Positions 1 to 5,057 of a stretch of 5,057 bases of DNA are shown one piece after another. The notes below the pieces were generated by a model, which was not told the origin of the DNA, ran no database searches, and saw only the letters and a list, made by a program, of their open reading frames with translations. The first letter of the stretch is position 1; every line of letters starts with the position of its first letter. The position numbers and the translations under genes were made by a program. This stretch comes from Parafilimonas sp. (GTDB taxonomy: Bacteria; Bacteroidota; Bacteroidia; Chitinophagales; Chitinophagaceae): positions 1 through 5,057 of the forward strand of contig JAICKT010000336.1 in the NCBI GenBank assembly GCA_025927795.1. The letters are read 5' to 3'.

Positions 1-1
1 A

Positions 2-895
2 CAATACATTGATTTTACAAAAGATTATACTTCTGCTCTTAAATACCTTGTTCAGGCACTGAATGCTCCCAAAACCATACAACCTGTTAATGAAGAAAAA
101 CAACAATCCGGAAATTTAAATAAGCAAAATACACAACAACAAAATGAAGGCGCTGCATCACAAACTAAACGCAGAAAAATTTTTTTAATTCCTGTTATTG
201 TGGTTGCTGCAATAATAATTTTATTGGTGATATATTTTCTTTCGAAAGAAAAAAATTCAGACAAGCCGTTTTCGAATACAACTATTTCAGACACTACTCA
301 AAACAGCACTATAAAAAATACAACCGATGCAGATACCGGTGCGAATAAAATAAGTACAGCAGGCTTAAGCATACAGGACATGTTAAAAAAAGCAACTGCA
401 GCTAAGGTGAATAATAATTTTGAAGGTAGTGTTTATTGGTACAAACAGGCAGCATTAGCAGGTGATAAATCGGCATACATAAATCTCGGAAATCTTTATG
501 ATGCATTTGCCGCAAGGCAATCAAATATTGATTCAGCAATTTATTGGTATCTAAAAGCCGCAGGCAATAATGCTACAGGCTATGATACCAAACAAGGCAT
601 TACATATCTGCAACAAGCGGCAAATAAAAATAATCCTCCGTGTATGGAGTTTCTTGGTCATCTGTACATGAATGGATTTGAAAATATTTCTAAAGATGAT
701 GAAAAGGGTGTGTACTGGCTGAAGAAAGCAATGAGTGCACGAAACGTTTTTGCAAAAGGCTTTTATGGTATAATGTTATATGAAGGCAGAGGTGGTCTTA
801 CAGCAAATCGCGCAAGAGGACATGCATTAATATCGCAGGTTTATAACACAACAAATAATAATTATTGGAAAGAAGTTTTGAATAATCATCCATAA
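2..895 (+). CDS. Probable TIR-domain / transmembrane / Sel1-repeat protein (5' partial)
   Basis: The reading frame is open from the first base, so the gene starts outside the window; 297 codons are visible before the TAA at 893-895. Residues 1-24 (QYIDFTKDYTSALKYLVQAL and onward) resemble the last strand and helix of a bacterial TIR domain ('IDF..DY..AL..L..AL'). A Q/N-rich linker follows. KRRK then precedes a 21-residue transmembrane helix (bases 179-241; IFLIPVIVVAA...). After a Thr/Asn/Asp-rich linker, residues about 127-285 carry Sel1-like/TPR helical pairs, for example GSVYWYKQAALAGDKSAYIN, DSAIYWYLKAA and KGVYWLKKAMSARNVF, ending in a degenerate unit. The positive-inside rule suggests a cytoplasmic N-terminus and periplasmic repeats. 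Sel1 repeats usually mediate protein contacts. The GTG at 200 lies inside the transmembrane helix and is not a credible start. The Sel1 and membrane calls are firm. The TIR call rests on about 24 residues and is tentative. No terminator is visible after the stop. Confidence 0.8.
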   Translation, partial: QYIDFTKDYTSALKYLVQALNAPKTIQPVNEEKQQSGNLNKQNTQQQNEGAASQTKRRKIFLIPVIVVAAIIILLVIYFLSKEKNSDKPFSNTTISDTTQNSTIKNTTDADTGANKISTAGLSIQDMLKKATAAKVNNNFEGSVYWYKQAALAGDKSAYINLGNLYDAFAARQSNIDSAIYWYLKAAGNNATGYDTKQGITYLQQAANKNNPPCMEFLGHLYMNGFENISKDDEKGVYWLKKAMSARNVFAKGFYGIMLYEGRGGLTANRARGHALISQVYNTTNNNYWKEVLNNHP

Positions 896-961
896 CTTTT
901 TTGCAAAGATGTACCAGGCTTTTGTATTGAATAGCACTTCAATTGATATTGCATGTTTGAG

Positions 962-1007
962 GTCTAAAGAAATTCATAGCTAACGCAGTGAAGTAAACTT
1001 CTTAGAC
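962..1007. repeat. Imperfect inverted repeat (GTCTAA...TTAGAC)
   Basis: GTCTAA at 962-967 is complementary to TTAGAC at 1002-1007. With one bulged A the pairing extends to GAA/TTC, giving about nine pairs around a loop of roughly 27 bases. Inside the loop, GAAGT/ACTTC (990-1000 region) can form a smaller competing hairpin. It is too AT-rich and lacks the T tract of an intrinsic terminator. It could be a regulatory element or chance. Confidence 0.35.
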
Positions 1008-1017
1008 AAGCGTTTCT

Positions 1018-1051
1018 TCAAAAAACAATTTATCTTCTGCATTGTTTTTGA
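1018..1051. repeat. AT-rich hairpin just before the SPL-family gene
   Basis: AAAAACAAT at 1021-1029 pairs perfectly with ATTGTTTTT at 1041-1049 across an 11-base loop. Skipping the A at 1020 adds two more pairs (1018-1019 with 1050-1051), for 11 pairs with one bulge. The right arm ends about 21 bases before the ATG at 1073 and overlaps the weak -7-like TGTTTTTG. It could be an operator or leader hairpin, but AT-rich intergenic DNA produces such repeats by chance. Confidence 0.35.
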
Positions 1052-1072
1052 GATGAAGACATAAACGAATAG

Positions 1073-2149
1073 ATGCTGCAGGAAAAAACAATAGACGATT
1101 TATTAGACATAGAAGAAATTTATCTTGAACCCGCAGTTTACAATTATGAACGCGGTAAAGAAATACTCGCAAAATATCAGGGCGCTAAATTGATAGAAGT
1201 ACCATCGCACTGGAAAATTCCTGAGCTGCATGGCAATGAAGGTTCCATCAACGATTGGACGAGTATTAAAAAACATGTACTTGTTCTCGGCATAAAAAAA
1301 TCTTTAACCTGCAGACCCAATACACGCAGCTCGCATTTTGTGGCACCATCGCATTCAAATGGTTGTACTATGGCTTGCAGCTATTGTTATGTGCCGCGCA
1401 GAAAAGGTTATGCAAATCCCATCACCATTTTTGTAAACATTGAACAGATCATGAATTACCTGCGCAGGCATACAGCAAAACAAGGTGTATTACCGCAGCC
1501 AGACCACATTGACTCTACATATTGGGTGTATGAATTTGGTGAGCAGGGCGACTGTTCTACTGATGCTGCCATTTGCAATAATGTAAAAGACCTCATGAAT
1601 CTCTTTAAAGAATTGCCCAATGCAAAACTCACGTTTGCTACCAAGTTTGTAAACAGGCAAATGCTTACGTATGATCCGCAGTTAAAAACAAGAATACGTT
1701 TTAGTTTAATGCCGCATAAAATGAGTAAGCTGGTTGATGTACGCACATCGCCTGTCAGCGACCGCATTGATGTGATGAATGATTTTGCTGATGCCGGTTA
1801 TGAAGTGAATATAAATTTTGCGCCCGTTATTTTTTATGAAGGTTGGGTGGAAGACTGGATGATTTTGTTTGATGAACTCAACGGCAAACTGAATGAAAAA
1901 ACAAAACAACAATTAACATGCGAAATTATTTTTCTTACGCATAACGAGCAGTTGCATGAAGTAAATGTGGGCTGGCATCCCAAAGCAGAAGAAGTTTTGT
2001 GGAAACCCGAACTGCAGGAAGTAAAGTACAGTGAAACCGGCGGCAAAAATGTGCGTTATAAACGCGGCTTTAAAGGCGAGCTGGTGCAAACAATGGTTGA
2101 CATGGTAAAAGACCAGCTCCCTTACTGCGGTATTCGTTATGCGTTTTAG
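1073..2149 (+). CDS. Spore photoproduct lyase family radical SAM protein
   Basis: The 358-residue product is homologous along its length to spore photoproduct lyase (SPL), the radical SAM enzyme that reverses the UV thymine dimer 5-thyminyl-5,6-dihydrothymine in spore DNA. The [4Fe-4S]-binding CxxxCxxC is at C98, C102 and C105 (GCTMACSYCYVP), flanked by Y104 and Y106, which match the two relay tyrosines of SPL. E157...C161-S-T-D164 resembles the segment of Bacillus SPL (FEAxCTSD, from memory) that holds the H-donor cysteine. Further family landmarks are FATKF (188-192), TRIRFS (206-211), TSPxxxRI (225-232) and AP..xxEGW (250-258). The spacing from the cluster to C161 is about 13 residues longer than in Bacillus SPL, which fits the slightly greater length. 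The start is secure because TAG lies directly upstream in frame (1070-1072). The next gene begins 42 bases downstream. In a presumed non-sporulating lineage the true substrate is unknown; DNA photoproduct repair is an inference from the preserved residues. Confidence 0.92.
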   Translation: MLQEKTIDDLLDIEEIYLEPAVYNYERGKEILAKYQGAKLIEVPSHWKIPELHGNEGSINDWTSIKKHVLVLGIKKSLTCRPNTRSSHFVAPSHSNGCTMACSYCYVPRRKGYANPITIFVNIEQIMNYLRRHTAKQGVLPQPDHIDSTYWVYEFGEQGDCSTDAAICNNVKDLMNLFKELPNAKLTFATKFVNRQMLTYDPQLKTRIRFSLMPHKMSKLVDVRTSPVSDRIDVMNDFADAGYEVNINFAPVIFYEGWVEDWMILFDELNGKLNEKTKQQLTCEIIFLTHNEQLHEVNVGWHPKAEEVLWKPELQEVKYSETGGKNVRYKRGFKGELVQTMVDMVKDQLPYCGIRYAF

Positions 2150-2191
2150 TTTGTAAAAAACTTTTACTCAAAGAACTATTAACTTTCATGC

Positions 2192-2983
2192 ATGAATAAA
2201 AATAATTCGGGCAGGCGAAAGTTTATCCAGTCATCTGTATTGGGTTTGGGAAGTATTTCTGTATCGCCGCTGTTAACTGCAAAAGATGTTACCGAAAAAA
2301 ATTTTCCTGGTAAACAAGCACAAAATAAATTGAATATTGTTTGCGTGGGTGCACATCCCGGCGATCCTGAATTTGGATGTGGTGGTACGATGGCAAAATA
2401 TAGCCAGGCAGGTAATAACGTAACATTTCTTTACCTCACAAGAGGTGAAGCGTACAATGATAAACAAAGCTATGAACAGTCTGCTGCGTTAAGAACAAAA
2501 GAAGCAGAGAAGGCATGTGAAATTATTCATGCAAAGCCTGTGTTTGCGGGACAAATTGATGGCAACACAGAATTAAATAAACAACGCAATGAAGAAGCTA
2601 CAAAGCTGATTCTTTCGCTGCAGCCGGATATTGTTTTTACACACTGGCCGTTAGATTCGCATCCTGATCACCAGGTATCCGGATTGCTTGCATTAACTGC
2701 ATGGGTTCGTTCTCAGAAAAAATTTCATCTATATTTTTATGAAGTAAATACAGGCAGTGAAACCATGGGTTTTTCGCCTACAGATTATGTTGATATTACT
2801 GCTGTGCGTAACATAAAAAAAGCAGCCATGTTTGCGCATGAAACACAAAGCCCGCGGGAAGTTTATGAACAATTTTTTAAAACGATGGAAGAGTTTAGAG
2901 GATTAGAAGCAGGTGTAAAAGCAGCCGAAGCTTTTATCTATTTTAAACCGGAAGATCAAAGGGCAAACATTGCAGGATTATAA
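2192..2983 (+). CDS. Tat-exported PIG-L/LmbE-family deacetylase
   Basis: This is a complete 263-residue protein of the PIG-L family, zinc hydrolases that remove N-acetyl groups from amino sugars and related conjugates (MshB and GlcNAc-PI de-N-acetylase are members). The N-terminus is a twin-arginine-type signal: R8-R9 in GRRKFIQSS, then a weakly hydrophobic stretch to about L28, with possible cleavage near A30. This predicts export in folded form to the periplasm or envelope. The core begins at NIVCVGAHPGDPEFGCGGT: H55 and D58 are the expected zinc ligands and E60 is conserved. The first Asp of the usual AHPDD, the general base in MshB, is G57 here. The second metal motif is HPDH (157-160), with H160 the expected third ligand. 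RTKEAEKA (101-108) is another family signature. The other ATG at 2188 is followed at once by a stop in its frame, so 2192 is the start. The 42-base gap after the SPL-family gene allows co-transcription. The substrate cannot be read from the sequence. Confidence 0.9.
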   Translation: MNKNNSGRRKFIQSSVLGLGSISVSPLLTAKDVTEKNFPGKQAQNKLNIVCVGAHPGDPEFGCGGTMAKYSQAGNNVTFLYLTRGEAYNDKQSYEQSAALRTKEAEKACEIIHAKPVFAGQIDGNTELNKQRNEEATKLILSLQPDIVFTHWPLDSHPDHQVSGLLALTAWVRSQKKFHLYFYEVNTGSETMGFSPTDYVDITAVRNIKKAAMFAHETQSPREVYEQFFKTMEEFRGLEAGVKAAEAFIYFKPEDQRANIAGL

Positions 2984-3058
2984 GTTATTATTTTTTCTTC
3001 CTTTCATAACGAAGTAACGGCAACGCAGATGAATTGCTGTTTATATAAATATTGAGCT

Positions 3059-3094
3059 AAAAAAACCTGTTAGCTTTTCAAAACTAACAGGTTT
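3059..3094 (-). terminator. Rho-independent terminator of the SnoaL-like gene, possibly bidirectional
   Basis: An 11-bp perfect stem (AAACCTGTTAG at 3063-3073 with CTAACAGGTTT at 3084-3094) encloses a 10-base loop. Read on the minus strand, the stem runs into seven T residues (plus-strand A run 3059-3065), 18 bases after the TAA of the minus-strand gene. This is a textbook intrinsic terminator in that direction. In the plus direction the stem is followed only by GTTTCAT, so it would terminate the deacetylase transcript less efficiently. It sits between two converging genes. Confidence 0.88.
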
Positions 3095-3111
3095 CATAAT
3101 CATGCAATAAT

Positions 3112-3519
3112 TTATTTGGAAGCCATTGCCTCTCCGTATGAATCGTAATATTCTTTGTGCTCACTTATCTTTCCATCCCTGAAAGTAAATACCATTGCCC
3201 AGTCACCGGAATAAGCATTACCTGTTTTTTTCGATTTTGCATCCCAATGCCCCAGTGCAACTACTTTGTCTCCTTGCGAAACATATTCATAAATTTCAAA
3301 GCCCGGAAAATCTTTGTTGGCATAAATGTATTTGAAGAAATCTTCAACGCCTTTTTTTCCATGGTACACGCGGGCATACGGAAGTATCTCAGTAGGTCCG
3401 GGGCAAGTCCATTTAATATCATCTGTAACCAGGTCGAGAATGGCGGGAACTTTACCCTGCCCAAATAAATCATATAATTCCTGGGCGATGTCTTTGTTTG
3501 TCATTGTTGCAGTTTCCAT
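3112..3519 (-). CDS. SnoaL-like / NTF2-fold protein
   Basis: The 135-residue product has the order of features of the SnoaL-like group of the NTF2 superfamily, small alpha+beta cone-fold proteins that act as isomerases, cyclases or ligand-binding proteins. An N-terminal helix pair (DIAQELYDLFGQGKVPAILD) is followed by the D..W.CPGP strand (W37), the LPYARVYHGKKGVEDFF segment (47-62) typical of the family, a strand region GDKVVALGHWDAKSKKTG (83-100), and the closing DWAMVFTFRDGKISEHKEYYD strands (106-126). There is no signal peptide, so it is expected in the cytoplasm. The ATG at 3519 is taken as the start; a second ATG five codons in (METATM) is a reasonable alternative. The gene faces the deacetylase gene and is divergent from the propeller sensor. 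Family membership does not define a reaction, and I cannot name a substrate. Confidence 0.88.
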   Translation of the reverse strand: METATMTNKDIAQELYDLFGQGKVPAILDLVTDDIKWTCPGPTEILPYARVYHGKKGVEDFFKYIYANKDFPGFEIYEYVSQGDKVVALGHWDAKSKKTGNAYSGDWAMVFTFRDGKISEHKEYYDSYGEAMASK

Positions 3520-3742
3520 ATTGTTTTTTTTAATAGTGAATAATTTTTGCCAAAGTTCTGCCCGCTCTTAGTGTTGTTGTGAGGACAAACAACGCGTAAT
3601 GTTTCACATTCCCGTTAATCATCAGTACAAATTGTGCATCATCCGGATTATTTTGTCTTTCTTCTTTAATCGCATATTTTTTTATCAGTATAATGTGATG
3701 ATGAGAAATGATACATGGTTAACTTTATAACAATATCAAAAC
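3520..3742. promoter_or_regulatory. Divergent intergenic region between the SnoaL-like gene and the propeller sensor
   Basis: These 223 bases must hold the promoters of both divergent genes. For the minus-strand gene, GAACTTTG (plus strand 3551-3558 read in reverse) is one base off the Bacteroidota -7 consensus TAnnTTTG, 31 bases from the ATG. The nearest TTTG that could act as -33 is about 27 bases further out, which is longer than usual. For the sensor, TTATTTTG at 3648-3655 is also one base off the consensus but has no well-placed -33 element. An A/T-rich leader precedes both starts, with no Shine-Dalgarno sequence. No credible ORF lies here. The hairpin at 3571-3595 is listed separately. 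Confidence 0.4.
3571..3595. repeat. Hairpin with GAGG loop in the divergent region
   Basis: GTGTTGTTGT (3571-3580) pairs with ACAAACAACGC (3585-3595) around a GAGG loop (3581-3584), giving ten pairs with one bulged A at 3589 and one G-T wobble. No T tract follows on either strand, so it is not an intrinsic terminator. It lies upstream of the candidate -7 box of the SnoaL-like gene, where an operator would fit, but no regulator is identified. Confidence 0.35.
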
Positions 3743-5057
3743 TTGCCGTTTCTAAAATCAATATTTACAATTTTCTGTACCTGTCTTTGTCTAACGATTG
3801 CTGCGCAACTTTCGACGGGTTATGAAACTATTTCCATTGCACAGGGTTTATCGCAGGGGATGGTATTTGCCACACTGCAGGACCAGGAAGGATTTATATG
3901 GGTAGCTACAAAAAACGGATTGAACCGCTATGATGGTTACAACTTTAAAGTCTTTACCAATGATCCTTACGATTCAAATTCATTAAGCGGCAATACTATC
4001 ACGGCACTCTTTGACGATAGTAAGGGGCGGATATGGGCGGGCACCGACAATGCCGGTTTGAATATGTATGATAAAAAGAGCTCCCGGTTTTACCGGATCC
4101 CACATCGTGGCAATGATGCCAATAGTTTATCAGGTAGCTGGATACGCAATTCAATCGCAGAAACAAACGACGGCAAGATACTCGTACCAGCTGAACAGGC
4201 AGGCTTGAATGTAATTACCCTTCCCAACGATTTTTTTGAAAAGAAAACAACGCCTGTTATTGTAAGATTATCGCTGCCGGGAAACGAACAGGTGTATGGA
4301 ATAGGAAAAGACAAAACCGGAACAATATGGATAAGCAGCTATTCCAATAAAGTATATCGTTTTGATGCCGTCAACAATACTTTCCAGTTATTCGATGATT
4401 ATCGTTTTTACAATAGTGGTTATGAAACTGATGATGGAGCCGTTTGGATCAACAATAATTTTTTTCTTTGGAATGGAACTGATGCAGTGCCGTTATTTGA
4501 TACAACAAAAATAAAACCCGGTAACCTGCTGATGAAGTGCAAAACTGAGCCGTGGATAGATTTTCATGAAGAACTTTTTTATTATGATATAAGTAAATGG
4601 GCGCCGGGTGAGCCTGTGCAGTGGGGTTATGAAAAAAATCTGCCTGAAGATTCCAAAGTGTTATTTCCTTTTTTAATTGACCGCTCCGGCATGTTATGGG
4701 CAGGCACCAAAGGATATGGATTGCGGAAATATAATATTGCATCACGAAGGTTTCGCCCGGAAGCAACTGGATATAGTGTAAGATATATTGTGCCTTCTGC
4801 CAATGGTGTTTTTTTAGGAGCTTATCCTTATGAATGGAGGAAACTGGTAAATGATTCCGTTGAAGGTAATGCACTCCGAAAGGTTGCGCCTACTGCTGCT
4901 ATCGATAACTTAGTTATTTCCAAAACCGGTGATTACTGGATAAGGGATGACGATGTAAATGCAAAAGCAGGACTATTGCAATATCGCATCAAAACAGGAA
5001 CAATAACAGCATTTCCCACTGTTCAGTGTAATCACGGGCAAGGTGATAAGCAGCCTA
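3743..5057 (+). CDS. Two-component regulator propeller (Reg_prop) sensor protein, 3' partial
   Basis: The frame is open from just after a TAA at 3728-3730 to the window's right edge; 438 codons are visible with no stop. No ATG precedes the first propeller repeat in frame. The TTG at 3743 gives a clean signal peptide (MPFLKSIFTIFCTCLCLTIAAQ, cut here at about AA/Q), so TTG is the chosen start. The next ATG (3860, residue 40) would remove the signal and cut into the first blade. The mature part begins with the typical GLSQGMVFATLQDQEG and carries Reg_prop repeats centred on W53 (GFIWVATKNGLNRYDG), W98 (GRIWAGTDNAGLNMYD), W196 (GTIWISS) and W319 (GMLWAGTKGYGLRKYN), with weaker ones near W235 and W399. 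Such repeats build the periplasmic beta-propeller sensor half of Bacteroidota regulators. Full proteins usually continue with a Y_Y_Y domain, a transmembrane helix and a histidine kinase or other output module, which would lie beyond 5057. The ligand is unknown; glycan sensing is common in the family but is not shown here. Confidence 0.88.
   Translation, partial: MPFLKSIFTIFCTCLCLTIAAQLSTGYETISIAQGLSQGMVFATLQDQEGFIWVATKNGLNRYDGYNFKVFTNDPYDSNSLSGNTITALFDDSKGRIWAGTDNAGLNMYDKKSSRFYRIPHRGNDANSLSGSWIRNSIAETNDGKILVPAEQAGLNVITLPNDFFEKKTTPVIVRLSLPGNEQVYGIGKDKTGTIWISSYSNKVYRFDAVNNTFQLFDDYRFYNSGYETDDGAVWINNNFFLWNGTDAVPLFDTTKIKPGNLLMKCKTEPWIDFHEELFYYDISKWAPGEPVQWGYEKNLPEDSKVLFPFLIDRSGMLWAGTKGYGLRKYNIASRRFRPEATGYSVRYIVPSANGVFLGAYPYEWRKLVNDSVEGNALRKVAPTAAIDNLVISKTGDYWIRDDDVNAKAGLLQYRIKTGTITAFPTVQCNHGQGDKQP

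Larger units (their letters stand above)
896..1072. other. Intergenic gap upstream of the SPL-family gene
   Basis: These 177 bases lie between the Sel1-repeat gene and the SPL-family gene, and no credible ORF is present. There is no GC-rich stem followed by a T tract after 895, so no terminator is called. Two imperfect inverted repeats (962-1007 and 1018-1051) are listed separately. TGTTTTTG at 1043-1050 is one base off the Bacteroidota -7 consensus TAnnTTTG and lies about 22 bases before the start codon. I could not find a well-spaced -33 TTG/TTTG, so this is only a weak promoter candidate. Confidence 0.5.

Noticed and set aside
200..202. GTG as the start of the Sel1-repeat gene
   Set aside because: It falls in the middle of a transmembrane helix, and the frame is open with protein-like sequence back to the window edge, so the gene is 5' truncated by the window.
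926..943. ATTGAA/TTCAAT inverted repeat in the 896-1072 gap
   Set aside because: Six AT-rich pairs in AT-rich DNA are expected by chance, and no other signal supports it.
1456..2046. Three overlapping reverse-strand open frames
   Set aside because: They are antisense to the SPL-family gene, have Cys/Ser-rich unconvincing products and no family motifs.
2153..2167. GTAAAA/TTTTAC inverted repeat after the SPL-family stop
   Set aside because: It has six weak pairs with a 3-base loop and no following T tract, so it is not a credible terminator.
2984..3010. GTTAT/ATAAC inverted repeat with a T-rich interior after the deacetylase stop
   Set aside because: It has only five AT-rich pairs, and the T run lies inside the loop rather than after the stem, so it is not a terminator.
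3157..3571. Plus-strand open frames opposite the SnoaL-like gene
   Set aside because: The minus-strand frame has a complete SnoaL-like protein and its own terminator, so the plus-strand frames are chance readings of the complement.
4449..4874. A 141-codon reverse-strand open frame
   Set aside because: It lies wholly antisense to the Reg_prop gene, whose frame has clear family motifs; the reverse product is rich in His, Cys and Leu without any recognisable fold. The same applies to the reverse frame at 4090-4314.
1..5057. CRISPR array, insertion sequence, tRNA or rRNA
   Set aside because: No regularly spaced repeats, transposase motifs, terminal inverted repeats with target duplications, or tRNA/rRNA signatures were seen.

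Overview
The window looks like chromosomal DNA from a member of the Bacteroidota, most like the Chitinophagaceae or relatives. The sequence is AT-rich, no start codon has a convincing Shine-Dalgarno sequence, and the gene families are typical of that group: a Reg_prop propeller sensor, a Tat-exported PIG-L deacetylase and a TIR/Sel1-type membrane protein. The assignment rests on gene content and style only, because the window has no rRNA or marker gene.

Layout: (1) The left edge cuts into a plus-strand gene ending at 895. It encodes what looks like the last helix of a TIR domain, a Q/N-rich linker, one transmembrane helix and Sel1-like repeats. (2) A 177-base gap (896-1072) holds two imperfect hairpins. 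(3) At 1073-2149 is a complete radical SAM enzyme of the spore photoproduct lyase (SPL) family, with the cluster cysteines, both relay tyrosines and a candidate catalytic cysteine in place. (4) After 42 bases comes a complete Tat-signal PIG-L/LmbE-type deacetylase (2192-2983) with an altered AHPxDxE motif. (5) A strong terminator at 3059-3094 serves the facing gene and may stop traffic from both sides. (6) On the minus strand, 3112-3519 is a SnoaL-like/NTF2-fold protein. (7) A 223-base divergent intergenic region (3520-3742) contains one hairpin. (8) From 3743 to beyond the right edge runs a two-component regulator propeller (Reg_prop) sensor, apparently starting with TTG and a signal peptide.

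How the genes relate: the SPL-family gene and the PIG-L gene are close and co-directional and could share a transcript, but no common pathway is evident. The SnoaL-like gene and the propeller sensor are divergently transcribed from a shared upstream region, which at most hints at shared regulation. I see no clear new multi-gene system, mobile element, CRISPR array, tRNA or rRNA. The points most worth following up are the TIR-TM-Sel1 architecture at the left edge, the well-preserved SPL chemistry in a lineage not known to sporulate, and the Asp-to-Gly change at the expected general base of the PIG-L enzyme.
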